From CAYSPU01 sp964432995 (lineage in GTDB: Bacteria; Verrucomicrobiota; Verrucomicrobiia; Limisphaerales; JAHDYP01): a stretch of DNA of 24,697 nucleotides. Under the pieces are notes generated by a model. That model saw only the letters and a list, made by a program, of their open reading frames with translations, made no database searches and was not told the DNA's origin. Within the stretch, counting starts at the first letter, position 1. Every line of letters begins with the position of its first letter. Below are positions 6,404 to 14,994 of this stretch, in pieces. Position numbers and translations under genes: made by a program. The DNA lies in the NCBI GenBank assembly GCA_964432995.1, contig CAYSPU010000064.1, forward strand, positions 1-24,697, written 5' to 3'.

Positions 6404-9400
6404 TTAGGTGAGCGTTACCTCCAATGTTTCGTCCGGCTGGATCACCGTCTCGCTTTGGAGGCGGACGAGGACGCGGGTACCGGCGACTTCGATGGTGGCG
6501 GGCAGGTCTTGTCCTCGCAGGCGTGCGCGGACGGATTGGGGCGACCGGTTCTCCGGCACGGCCAGCGCCAGCGTGCGCAACCGCAAACGCCCGTAGCGGA
6601 TCGTGACCGACGCGGTTTGGCTGGCGGCATCGCGGTCCTGGGCGATGGTCCCCCAGCCTTCGGCGGAGGTGAAGGGGGCGCGGAAACGGTCGGGTGTCAG
6701 GCGCGGGGCGAAGCCGATGTGCCCCTTGGGCCCGTGCGATTCCCAGCCGCAGGCGGCCAGGAAGGTGCCGTAGCTGGCCATGGCGCGGGCGTAATGATCG
6801 GAGCACTCGACTTCGTTGTAGGGGTTGCGGCGGCCGGCGTGGTGCCGGTCGTGGAGCACGCGGGTGACGACGAGGGCATATTCGTCCAGGCCCTCGTAGA
6901 GGAGGTGGGCGGCAGTTGATGTTCCTGGCCGGTCCAGACCTCGTTGAAGTAATGGGCGAAACCGCCCCGCCCGACGGAGCGTTCGGCGCCGCCACGCGGG
7001 AAGGTGGTCATGATCACACCGCCTTCGCCGGCCATGGCGTACCAGCGCCCGCCCTTGACCTCGGAATGCTCGCGATAGGGGCCGACGTCGGGGGTGAAGT
7101 TGTACTTCCAGATCGCCTCCAGCGCGGATTTGGTTTCGCGGGGCGGGAGGATGCGCGGCAAGCCGACCTGCCAGGCCCAGGCTTGGCCCATGAGCTGGTC
7201 GATGTGGCAGCCGTCGTTGGTGTTCGTGGCCTGCGGATGCGCGGGGTCGGGTCGGTGGATGAAGTACTCGCCATTGTACAACTGGCGGACGATCTCCGCG
7301 GTGCCGCGTTCGGCGATTTGCCGGCAACGTTCGGCGAAGTCCGGGTCGTCCGCCTCGCGGGCCATGGCTTCGCCGGCCCGCAGGGCGGCCACGTAGAAGG
7401 AGCTGATCCAGGCCATCGGGCCGAACCACGCCGCGTCGAGCGTGTTGTATTGCTCGCCTTCGAGGACGCCGTTTTCGTCGGCATCTTGCCGGATCAGGTA
7501 TTCGACGGACTTGCGGATGCGCGGCCAGGTGGCCCGGAGGTATTGGTCGTCCGGGGCCAACAAGTGTTCGCGCCAGGCACGGAGGATGACGCCGCATTGG
7601 CCGTCGTGGGCGACGTGTTGGGCGCATTCGCCGCGGTAGTCGGTGGCGCCGTCGTCGTGCCAGGCGGTGCCGAAGTCGGTGCGCTGGCGGAGGTCGCGTT
7701 CGAGTTCGGGGAAGATGCGGGCGACGGATTGGGCGTAGTTCCAGACGTGTTGGCAGGTGCCTTGGCAGCAGTAGACGCCCTCGAAGGCGTAGAACCGGCC
7801 GGTATCGAACTGGTAGCAGGTGTTCGTTGCCAGGGTGCAGATCGGCAGGAACGTCCGGTCCAGGAACCAGTAGGGCAGCGTCGAGTCATACCAGGTCCGG
7901 TTCCAGAGCCGTGTCTGGCCGGCCAGTCGCTCGAAGTTCCCGGCCACATAACGCGCGACATCGGCCGCCGACGAGAACCGGTTGGCGTAGGAGCGGCGCA
8001 GCTTGTCGGCGTCCTGCAGCGGTCCCAGCGTGTTCCGGAGCAGGCCCGGGAAGTACCAGGCCACCACGAACACCGCCTCGGCCTCGGCGCCGGGGGCGAG
8101 GGTGAACTTGCGGCCGACGGCACCGGCCAATCTGGTGCCGAAGTCCACGACCGCCTCGCCGGCCGAATCGGGTGTGGCGTCGGCAAACAGATCTCGGGAC
8201 TCGGTGTCCACCCGGGTGCGAACGGAGTCCCCGGCTTGCGGCTGCAGCAGGGCCAGCCCCATGGAACCGAAATCCTCCTCGGCGGTGAGCGGCCTGCGGG
8301 CGGAAGGCGGTTCGTCCGTGAAGACAATCTGATCCAGATTGATGTGGCCCCAGCCCTCGCTGGCCTGGTCGACGATTTCGATGGAGGCGGTTTGGCCTTC
8401 GAGCGCGCTGACTTCCCAGTCCTGCCACTCGAGGCGTTCGTTGTCCTGGCCGGTGGCGGACCGGACCACGCGGCCGTCGACCAGCAGGTTGACGCAGGTG
8501 CGTCCGGCATGGGCGCCGCCGCCGATGAGGAAGGCGATGTGGCGGCGTTCGATGCGGAAGGCGGGCGACACCAGGCGCCCCTTGGGCTGGTCGCCGCCGA
8601 GGTAGGTGTTGACCAGGCGCTCGCCGGAAAAGCCGCGGACGGCCTGCTGGTTCGGGAGCGTGCCGGTGGCAGGTTCACGGCCGAACGCCTCGCCTTCGAT
8701 CCGCCACGGACCGTAGCCCTTTTCGAAGGTCTCGAAGACGATCTCCGGTCGCGGGGCCGGACGTTGCGCCGGGGGCAGAGGTTCGGCGACTCCCAGGACC
8801 ATGTTCATCCCGGGCTCGCGCAGGGCGCGGTTCCGACGTCGGCCGCGTCCGGGTCGCCCGCTGCCGAGACAGACCGCGTTTTCGATCCAGCCCGCCAGTT
8901 CCACGGTCACGGGGGCGGGACTGGTGTTTTTCACGGTGTAGCGAAGAACGGTGGCGGGCAGCGAGGAATCCTCGACGTTCAGAGGGATGAACAGGGGGAA
9001 GGCTTCGAGAGCGACCGTGACCGGCCAGGCGGGATCGGCGTAGTCCACGAACGCCATCGGGTATTGCCCGCGGAACCGGATGTGACGGGGGTCCACACCG
9101 CGGGCGTCCAGCGGGTGCACCTCGGTCCGGCTACCGGATGTGAACCGAAGAGCGAAGCCCTGGTCGAGGGGCGAACTCGGCTTCGGCGGCCGGGCGTAGT
9201 TCGGGCCGCCGCTGCTGGTGAAATGCCCCGCCTGGGNNNNNNNNNNCAGGTTGAAGATGTCCCAGTGCCAGAGCCGGCCGTCGCCGCCGAGGTAGAGTTG
9301 GCCGGAGCAGATGCCGCCGATGGGCATGCCGATCTTCTCGAGGTCCGCCCCCTGGTAGATCGTCGGTTCCCCCCGGGAGTAGAGCGAACGGACCCAGGCT

Positions 9401-9600
9401 CGATCGAGCTTCTTGTCGGGGGGGATGAGCTTGTTGAATTCCTCGGCGCTGAAGGGGCCGGCGATCGAAGGCCAGCGCGCCACGGCGGTGCCGGCCACCG
9501 CCAGGCCGGTCCACCGCAGGAACTCCCTCCGGCGCAACGCGGCACTCTCGTCGGTTGGCCCTCCGCACCGCCCCCCGCAACATCCGGATTCCTGGTTCAT
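6404..9600 (-). CDS. DUF608/GH116-type glycoside hydrolase, Tat-exported, frameshifted
   Basis: About 1065 residues if a 1-nt frameshift near 6915 is repaired. The start at ATG 9600 has a strong AGGAGGG 7 nt upstream and gives a Cys-rich head, then RRREFLRW and a hydrophobic stretch, a twin-arginine signal. The GH116 N-terminal domain shows GMPIGGICSGQL and WHWDIFN. Residues about 285-430 are an inserted beta-sandwich (EGEAFG, FLIGGGAHAG, GHINLDQI) of the kind found in secreted levanase-like proteins. The C-terminal helical domain has FYAFEG (Glu about 607) and GCHIDQLMGQ (Asp about 801), the positions I align with the GH116 nucleophile and acid/base. After TGQEHQ the frame shifts by one base and continues with AAHLLYEGLDEY, NPYNEVECSDHYARAM and a normal C-terminus. 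Four unknown residues come from an N gap. GH116 members cleave beta-glucosides or xylosides; the substrate here is unknown. Confidence 0.85.
9237..9246. other. Assembly gap (10 N) inside the GH116-type gene
   Basis: Ten Ns fall just after the conserved WHWDIFN motif. The reading frame happens to continue across them, and the flanking peptide suggests only a few residues are missing. The true length is unknown. Confidence 0.99.
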
Positions 9601-9607
9601 GGGCGTG

Positions 9608-9614
9608 CCCTCCT
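9608..9614 (-). promoter_or_regulatory. Strong ribosome binding site fixing the GH116 start
   Basis: AGGAGGG on the minus strand lies 7 nt before ATG 9600. It rules in this start over the in-frame ATG at 9669. It stands out because most genes in this window lack a good site. The divergent gap 9601-9760 holds the promoters of both strands, but I cannot place convincing -35/-10 pairs in it. Confidence 0.8.
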
Positions 9615-9760
9615 GTTGCCCCGAATGAAAGTCGCGCTGCCTCGAGCCATGATCGGGATGGGATACCAAGGTCCATGGTGCCTGTCATTGAGGGATCGCG
9701 TTTCTTTTTTGAGGTTTTTCCAGCGAACGATCACTGGCGGAAATCGGGAGAGTCCGTAGA

Positions 9761-10645
9761 ATGCCGCGTCAACTCCAGATGAAGAAGAAGCTGAACACCG
9801 AACGGACGGGGAGGGGCGCACCGACGGCGTCATCAAACCGCGTGGCCCTGGCGATCGGGGCGCACCCGGACGACATCGAGTTTCTGATGGCGGGCACGCT
9901 TCTGCTCCTGGGGCGGGCCGGATACACGACGCACTATCTGAACCTGGCGAGCGGTTCATGCGGCAGCGCCCATCATTCGGCGAGCGCGCTGCGCGCGATG
10001 CGCCGCCGCGAGGCGCAGGCCGCCTGTCGCCTGCTTGGGGCGGTGTTCCACGCGAGCCTCGTGGACGATCTGGAGATTTACTACGAGCGGCGCACGCTGC
10101 AGCGGTTGGCGGCAGTGATCCGGCAGGTGCGCCCCGCGATCCTGTTGGCGCCGTCGCCGCAGGACTACATGGAAGACCACACCAACACCTGTCGGCTGGC
10201 GGTGACTGCAGCCTTCGTCCGGGGGATGCCGAACTTCCGGACGGTGCCGCCTCGTCTGGCAGTCGACGGCGATCTGACGGTCTACCACGCCATGCCGCAC
10301 GGCTTGCGGGATCCGTTGCGGCGGCGAATCGTTCCGGGCCTGTTCGTCAACACCGCGTCGGTCCATGAGATTCGCAAGGCGGCGCTGGCCGAACACCGGA
10401 GCCAACAGGAATGGCTCGACACCTCCCAGAAGATGAACGCCTACCTCCGCACTATGGAGAACTTCGCGCTCGAGATCGGCAAGATGTCCGGCCGATTTCG
10501 TCTGGCCGAAGGCTGGCGTCGCCGGTTGCACTACGGCTTTGGCGCCCCGGGGGCCGACCCGCTGCGCGAGGCGTTGGGTTCCGCTTGTCTCGTCAACTGC
10601 CGCTACGAGAAGGATCTGGAAACCGCCATACCAACGTATCTCTGA
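9761..10645 (+). CDS. PIG-L/LmbE family sugar N-deacetylase
   Basis: This encodes 294 residues. The family removes acetyl groups from N-acetylglucosamine-containing molecules using zinc. The zinc-site motif AHPDDIEFLMAGTLL is near residue 34, and the later histidine is in DYMEDHTNT (about residue 140). There is no export signal, so it should act in the cytoplasm. ATG 9761 follows GGGAGAG at a usable distance; ATG 9779 is an alternative that would drop six residues. It is divergent from the GH116-type gene and is followed, after a repeat block, by a NagB-like gene. Deacetylation followed by NagB-type isomerisation/deamination would be a sensible amino-sugar route, though that is inference. The exact substrate is unknown. 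Confidence 0.88.
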   Translation: MPRQLQMKKKLNTERTGRGAPTASSNRVALAIGAHPDDIEFLMAGTLLLLGRAGYTTHYLNLASGSCGSAHHSASALRAMRRREAQAACRLLGAVFHASLVDDLEIYYERRTLQRLAAVIRQVRPAILLAPSPQDYMEDHTNTCRLAVTAAFVRGMPNFRTVPPRLAVDGDLTVYHAMPHGLRDPLRRRIVPGLFVNTASVHEIRKAALAEHRSQQEWLDTSQKMNAYLRTMENFALEIGKMSGRFRLAEGWRRRLHYGFGAPGADPLREALGSACLVNCRYEKDLETAIPTYL

Positions 10646-10656
10646 ACAGAACCACG

Positions 10657-10880
10657 GAGCCACAGAGCCGCAGAGCAACAGAGCCACGGAGCAACAGAGC
10701 AACAGAGCCACAGAGCCACGGAGCAACAGAGCCACAGAGCCACAGAGCCACGGAGCCACGGAGCCACAGAGCCACAGAGCAACGGAGCCACGGAGCAACA
10801 GAGCCACGGAGCAACAGAGCCACGGAGCAACGGAGCCACAGAGCCACAGAGCCACGGAGCAACAGAGCCACGGAGCAACA
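10657..10880. repeat. 8-bp minisatellite, 28 units
   Basis: It consists of exactly 28 units of the form GAGC(C/A)AC(A/G), with one CCGC variant, in 224 bp. Because 8 is not a multiple of 3 and no stop occurs, all frames on both strands stay open, giving false TEPQSHRA-type proteins. It fills most of the 330-bp gap between the PIG-L and NagB-like genes. The tail 10920-10950 has a short CATTCTG repeat. I see no gene in this gap. Confidence 0.97.
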
Positions 10881-10975
10881 TCACGGCCGAACCACTGCAC
10901 CTCCCAACCCACCAACCACTCTTCATTCCGCATTCTGCATTCTGCATTCCCTGAACCCCCAACCTCCCCAGACCC

Positions 10976-11908
10976 ATGACCCGCAAACTCAGCGCCATCG
11001 CCCCGGATTGGTGGGATTACACCACCCTTCCCCAGGATCTCATCGAAGCCGTTGCCGCGCTCCGCCCGCGCGATCTGGAACGTCTTTCGCGGCCCGGCTT
11101 TGAAGTCGTCTTGTATGACACCCTCGAGGAGTTCTACCTGGCGGAGGCCCTCGAGTATGTGAACGCCTGGCGACAGAGCACTCCGGACAACCCGGTGGGA
11201 GTGTGCGGGCCGATCGGGCCGACGGAGCAGTTGCCCCTGGTGGCGCGCGTGGTGAATGCCCTGGGGCTGGATGTGCGTTCGGCGCACTTCTGGGGGATGG
11301 ACGAATGGTGTCTGGGGGGGCGGAAGGTGGCGGTGACGCATCCGCTTTCGTTTGAGCGCTGCGACCGGGAGTTGTGCTTTGATCGGGTCGACCGCAAGCT
11401 GCGCATGCCGGACGCGCATCTGCACTTTCCCAAGGCGGACACGGCGCCCTACCGGGAGAGCTGGGACGCCGGCGTGCGCTGCGCGGTGATGCAAGGTGGC
11501 CAGGGCGACGTCAAGCACTGGGCCTTCAACGATCCCCTGCCCCGGAAGGGCAAGTATCGCGAGCAACCTCCGTCGCCCGCGGAATACCGCCGCCTGGCCA
11601 CGCGGGTGGTCCAGTTGCACCCGCTCACCATCGCCCAGAACGCGCGTACCAGCGGTGGTGGCAACATCTCCCTCGTGCCCACCCAGGCCATCACGGTGGG
11701 CCCGGTGGAGACCTGGAAGGCGGAGCAGGTTTCCATCTGGCACGCCGGGAACCACGACAATCCTTTCGGCCAGCGGTTGACCGCCTACATGATCTCGAAG
11801 CGGATCGTCGACACGGCGGTGCCCATGTCGTTGCTGGCCGATCATCCGAACGTGAGGTTTCACTACTATCGCGGCGGCATCGGCACCTGCGCCGTCGAGA
11901 TGCACTGA
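10976..11908 (+). CDS. NagB-like glucosamine-6-phosphate isomerase/deaminase family
   Basis: This encodes 310 residues. NagB-type enzymes convert glucosamine 6-phosphate to fructose 6-phosphate and ammonia. The family features visible are FEVVLYDTLEEFYLAEAL, VGVCGPIGPTEQ in the phosphate-binding area, WGMDEW (general-base Asp), and MQGGQGDVKHWAFNDP aligned to the catalytic GxDGHIAFNEP. Here the Asp and His are separated by two residues instead of one, and Glu is replaced by Asp. A C-terminal SGGGNISLVPTQAITVG matches the family's second active-site loop. These changes suggest a divergent subfamily with a different sugar phosphate. No ribosome binding site is obvious before ATG 10976. It is probably cytoplasmic and works with the upstream PIG-L deacetylase. 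Confidence 0.82.
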   Translation: MTRKLSAIAPDWWDYTTLPQDLIEAVAALRPRDLERLSRPGFEVVLYDTLEEFYLAEALEYVNAWRQSTPDNPVGVCGPIGPTEQLPLVARVVNALGLDVRSAHFWGMDEWCLGGRKVAVTHPLSFERCDRELCFDRVDRKLRMPDAHLHFPKADTAPYRESWDAGVRCAVMQGGQGDVKHWAFNDPLPRKGKYREQPPSPAEYRRLATRVVQLHPLTIAQNARTSGGGNISLVPTQAITVGPVETWKAEQVSIWHAGNHDNPFGQRLTAYMISKRIVDTAVPMSLLADHPNVRFHYYRGGIGTCAVEMH

Positions 11909-12047
11909 GTCGCCTTCGAGGAATGGGTCCATGCATTTCACCCCCTCCCTTCCGGTGAGCTGGCGTGTCGGAGGTCGGCACGACGGCGAGTCGGCAGATC
12001 GGTTCGTGGGCACAGAGCATTCCGTTTCCACCGAAAGGCCGCTTTCC

Positions 12048-13622
12048 ATGAATTGCCAGCAGGAAACAGCGATGCGCGGCCTCGCGCGTCCAGCAGCAGC
12101 ACACCGAGGTGCGCGCCTTTCACGGACAGCCGGGCCGGGCGTCCCTACCCGTCGCCGCGTGGGATTCTGCGGCCCCCAGGGGCTGCGGTGGTCCCGGATA
12201 CTCGCACTCCAGTCCGCGGGACCCTCGCGGCTGCGGACGTGCTGCGGCTGCGTCCTTTCCGCGGTGGTCGCGTGGTGCGCCGTGGGCGCCGGCGAACCGC
12301 GGGTTGGGGTGGCCGCGGTGGACATCACGCCGCCGCTGGGCGTTCCGCTGGCGGGCTATTACCACGCGCGCGGTGCGGATGGTGTATTGGACCCGCTGCT
12401 GAGCAAGGCGCTGGTGATGGAGTCGGAGGGGACGCGGGCGGCGTTGGTGGCGCTGGACCTGATTGAGGTGACGCGGGCGGTTACGGACGGCGCGCGGGCG
12501 GCGATCGAGCGGGCGACCGGCATCCCGGGGACTCGGGTCCTGATCAGTGCCACGCACGCGCACACCGGGCCGCAGTTGGCGGAACGCGGCCAACACCGTA
12601 CCGTGGCCGGCGAGCCTTCCGCACTGGCGGTCACGTATACGGAGGTGCTCGCAGAGCGCATCGCCGAAAGCGTGCGGTTGGCCAACGAACGCCTGCGGCC
12701 GGCCCGCCTGAGCTGCGCCCGGGGCCAGTGCGCGGGTTTGACCTTCAACCGGCGCTACTTCCTGCGGGACGGGACCGTGGGCTGGAATCCCGGCAAGCTG
12801 AATCCCAACATCGTTCTGCCCGCCGGGCCAACCGATCCGGAGGTCGTGATTCTCTACGTCGAGCGTCCGGATGCGGCCGGCCCCGCGCAGGCGGTCGCCA
12901 CGTACGTCAACTTCGCGATGCATCCGGACACGACCGGGGGCAGCAAGATCAGCGCGGACTGGCCGGGGGCGCTGAGCCGGGTGCTGGCGGGATATCACGG
13001 CACGAACCACGTGACGCTGGTGGGCAACGGGACCTGCGGCAACCTGAATCACCTGGACGTCAGTTGGCGCTGGCCGCAGGGCACGCCCAGCGAGGCCCAC
13101 CGCATCGCGACGATCCTGGGGGCGGCGGTCTTCCAGACCTACAAGGATCTGCAGCCCGCGACGGCGGGCCCGGTGCGCGCCGAGTCCGAGTTGGTCGAGC
13201 TGGCCCTGCCCGCGGTCACCGCTGACGAGCTCCAGGAGGCGCGGCAGACGCTGGCCGCCACGAAAGACGATCGCGGGGGGAACTTCATGAAGCTGGTGAG
13301 GGCGCATCGGGTGCTGGACATTGCGGAGCGGGCGGGGCGGCCGTTCCGCGTCGAGGTGCAGGCGATCGCGGTGGGGCCGGACGTGGCCTGGGTGGGGCTG
13401 CCGGGCGAGGTGTTTGTCGAGCTGGGGCTCGCGATCCGGAAGCGCTCTCCGTTCCCGCAGACCTTCGTGGTCGAACTGGCCAACGAGAACATTGGCTATA
13501 TCCCGGACCGGCGCAGCTATGCGGAGGGGAACTACGAGCCGGAGAGCGCGCGCTGCGCCGCCGGATCGGGCGAGCGGCTGGTCGAGGCCGCGGTGCGTTT
13601 GCTGACGGAGATACACGAGTGA
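12048..13622 (+). CDS. Secreted neutral/alkaline ceramidase-like protein
   Basis: The core (VGVAAVDITPPLGVPLAGY onward) matches the N-terminal domain of neutral/alkaline ceramidases, zinc amidases. Zinc-type motifs are SATHAHTGPQ and NFAMHPDTTGG. At the site where I recall the ceramidase nucleophile (NAGNLSPN) this protein has GTCGNLNHLD, with Asn in place of Ser, so true ceramidase activity is doubtful. The start is unclear. ATG 12048 gives 524 residues and ATG 11931 (GAGGAA upstream) gives 563. GTG 12159, just after a REPIN-like repeat, gives a short head before a hydrophobic signal (CVLSAVVAWCAVGAGEP). Residues between the first starts and the signal are repeat-encoded. The stop codon overlaps the next start by one base, so it is probably translationally coupled to the XylR-type regulator. 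Confidence 0.8.
   Translation: MNCQQETAMRGLARPAAAHRGARLSRTAGPGVPTRRRVGFCGPQGLRWSRILALQSAGPSRLRTCCGCVLSAVVAWCAVGAGEPRVGVAAVDITPPLGVPLAGYYHARGADGVLDPLLSKALVMESEGTRAALVALDLIEVTRAVTDGARAAIERATGIPGTRVLISATHAHTGPQLAERGQHRTVAGEPSALAVTYTEVLAERIAESVRLANERLRPARLSCARGQCAGLTFNRRYFLRDGTVGWNPGKLNPNIVLPAGPTDPEVVILYVERPDAAGPAQAVATYVNFAMHPDTTGGSKISADWPGALSRVLAGYHGTNHVTLVGNGTCGNLNHLDVSWRWPQGTPSEAHRIATILGAAVFQTYKDLQPATAGPVRAESELVELALPAVTADELQEARQTLAATKDDRGGNFMKLVRAHRVLDIAERAGRPFRVEVQAIAVGPDVAWVGLPGEVFVELGLAIRKRSPFPQTFVVELANENIGYIPDRRSYAEGNYEPESARCAAGSGERLVEAAVRLLTEIHE
12067..12148. repeat. REPIN-like element, second GTAG family, copy 2
   Basis: Left hairpin: GATGCGCG (12071-12078), loop GCCT, CGCGCGTC (12083-12090). 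Right end: CTAC (12145-12148) preceded by an imperfect hairpin with outer stem GGAC/GTCC. It shares the GCGCGGCC(C/T)CGCGCGTCCAG block and the GGCCGGGC(A/G)TCCCTACC block with 4058-4141, at similar spacing. It lies at the 5' end of the ceramidase-like frame. Confidence 0.7.
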
Positions 13623-14782
13623 TGGCCCAGTTGCCCCGAGTGGCGCTGCTGATTGAGACCTCGAACGCCTACGCGCGGGGGTTGATGCGGGGGATTGTCG
13701 CCTACATGCGCGAGCACCGGCCGTGGTCGATCTACCTGAGCGAGCACAGTCGCGGCGAGAAGGCGCCGGCCTGGCTGGCGGGTTGGCACGGCGACGGGGT
13801 GATCGCCCGGATCGAGAACCCGTCCGTGGCGCGCGTCTTGCAGGACCTGCGGCTGCCGATGGTGGACGTGAGTGCGGCGCGGTTGTTGCCCGAGTTGCCG
13901 TATGTGGAGACGGACGACCGGGCGATTGCGCAGATAGCGGCCGATCATTTCCTCGAGCGCGGTTTTCGGCAGTTTGCGTTCAGCGGGGACGACCGCTTTC
14001 AGTGGTCGCGCTGGCGCGCGGCACATTTCACCCGGTTGCTGGGCGAGCGCGGGCTGGCGTGTCACGTGCAGGTCTCGCGCGGGGCACGGAGTCGCGACGG
14101 CGAGGCGCTGGTGGAAGAACTCGGCGCGTGGCTGGCGCGCCTGCCCAGGCCGGTCGGCGTGTTCGCCTGCTACGATTTTCGCGGGCAACAGGTGCTCGAC
14201 GCCTGCCGCCGCCGCCGCCTTCAGGTGCCGGACGAGGTGGCGGTGCTGGGGGTCGACAACGACGAATTGCTCTGCGCGTTGACGGATCCGCCGATGTCGA
14301 GCGTGGTTCTCAACACCCACCGGACCGGCTACGAAGCCGCGGCTCTGCTCGACCGCCTGATGTCGGGCGAGATCATCAAGGGCGAAGCCCGCCTGGTCGA
14401 ACCGCTGGGCATCGCCACCCGGCAGTCCACCGACGTCCTGGCGATTGAGGACCAGAACATCATGCGCGCGGTTCGGTTCATCCGGCAGCACGCCTGCGAC
14501 GGCATCTGCGTGAAGGATGTGCTCCGGGCGGTGCCCCAATCGCGGCGGGTCCTCGAGACCCGCTTCCGGAAGTTGCTGGGCCGGACGCCGCACGAGGAGA
14601 TCATCCGCGTCCAACTCCACAGAGTGAAGACGTTGCTGACGGAATCCGACCTTTCGCTGGAGGAGATTGCGGCGCGGGCGGGGTTCGCGCATGTGGAGTA
14701 TCTGAGTGCCGTGTTCCACCGGAAGGTGGGGCTGCCGCCGAGCCGGTTCCGGGCCTTGAACCGGCGGAAGCGGGCGAGGTAG
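13622..14782 (+). CDS. XylR-type transcriptional regulator (sugar-binding domain plus AraC HTH)
   Basis: This encodes 386 residues from ATG 13622; GTG 13619 would add one. The ATG overlaps the upstream TGA by one base (TGATG), so translation is probably coupled. Residues about 1-280 form a LacI/periplasmic-binding-protein-like sensor (VALLIETSNAYARGLMRGI, VETDDRAIAQIAADHF, VPDEVAVLGVDNDELLC). Residues about 280-380 are an AraC-type double helix-turn-helix ending LSLEEIAARAGFAHVEYLSAVFHRKVGLPPSRFR. Such regulators sense a sugar and usually activate adjacent sugar-use genes. Being between the ceramidase-like and Gfo/Idh/MocA genes, it likely controls this plus-strand set or the divergent hydrolases. 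The inducer cannot be told from the sequence. Confidence 0.9.
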   Translation: MAQLPRVALLIETSNAYARGLMRGIVAYMREHRPWSIYLSEHSRGEKAPAWLAGWHGDGVIARIENPSVARVLQDLRLPMVDVSAARLLPELPYVETDDRAIAQIAADHFLERGFRQFAFSGDDRFQWSRWRAAHFTRLLGERGLACHVQVSRGARSRDGEALVEELGAWLARLPRPVGVFACYDFRGQQVLDACRRRRLQVPDEVAVLGVDNDELLCALTDPPMSSVVLNTHRTGYEAAALLDRLMSGEIIKGEARLVEPLGIATRQSTDVLAIEDQNIMRAVRFIRQHACDGICVKDVLRAVPQSRRVLETRFRKLLGRTPHEEIIRVQLHRVKTLLTESDLSLEEIAARAGFAHVEYLSAVFHRKVGLPPSRFRALNRRKRAR

Positions 14783-14798
14783 TGGGGGCCGGCTTCGA

Positions 14799-14868
14799 GG
14801 TGGGGCGCGCCGAAGAACAGCGGTTTGGCGGCTGCATCCCGGCGGCGCCCGCGGAGAGGTCGCCCTAC
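14799..14868. repeat. REPIN-like element, GTAG family, copy 3 (partly decayed)
   Basis: The right hairpin is GGCGCCCGC (14844-14852), loop GGA, GAGGTCGCC (14856-14864), followed by CTAC (14865-14868). The left foot has become GTGG. The central block resembles that of copy 1 on the opposite strand (AAACCGCTGTTCTTCGGCGCG). It sits just after the XylR-type gene. Confidence 0.65.
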
Positions 14869-14941
14869 CATCTGCTGGAGGTGCAAGGCAGGGCGCGACA
14901 GTTCCCGCCTCATTCGTGCGGTGAATTTCCTCAAAACCGAT

Positions 14942-14967
14942 GCGCACGTTCTCATGGGAATGTGCGC
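14942..14967. promoter_or_regulatory. 26-bp near-palindrome, candidate operator
   Basis: The arms GCGCAC and GTGCGC enclose TTC and GAA around a central CATG. 22 of the 26 positions match the reverse complement, and the two non-matching base-pair positions would be G-T wobbles in RNA. It ends 27 bp before the ATG of the Gfo/Idh/MocA gene and follows the XylR-type regulator gene. An operator or an RNA hairpin are both possible. Confidence 0.45.
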
Positions 14968-14994
14968 GGCGGGTTCGTAGGCTGCTGGCATCGC

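Noticed and set aside
1893..9759. Long plus-strand open frames (1893-4559, 3928-6189, 6916-9759) opposite the glycan genes
   Set aside because: They are antisense shadows of high-GC genes. The translations are low-complexity Gly/Ala/Val-rich with no domain, while the minus strand has clear families.
10539..11103. Proteins with TEPQSHRA repeats
   Set aside because: They are translations of the 8-bp satellite, open in every frame.
9956..12328. A 790-residue minus-strand open frame
   Set aside because: It runs through the 8-bp satellite (WLCGSVA repeats) and antisense of two recognised genes.
14978..14983. TAGGCT as a -10 element for the Gfo/Idh/MocA gene
   Set aside because: No acceptable -35 at 16-18 bp upstream.
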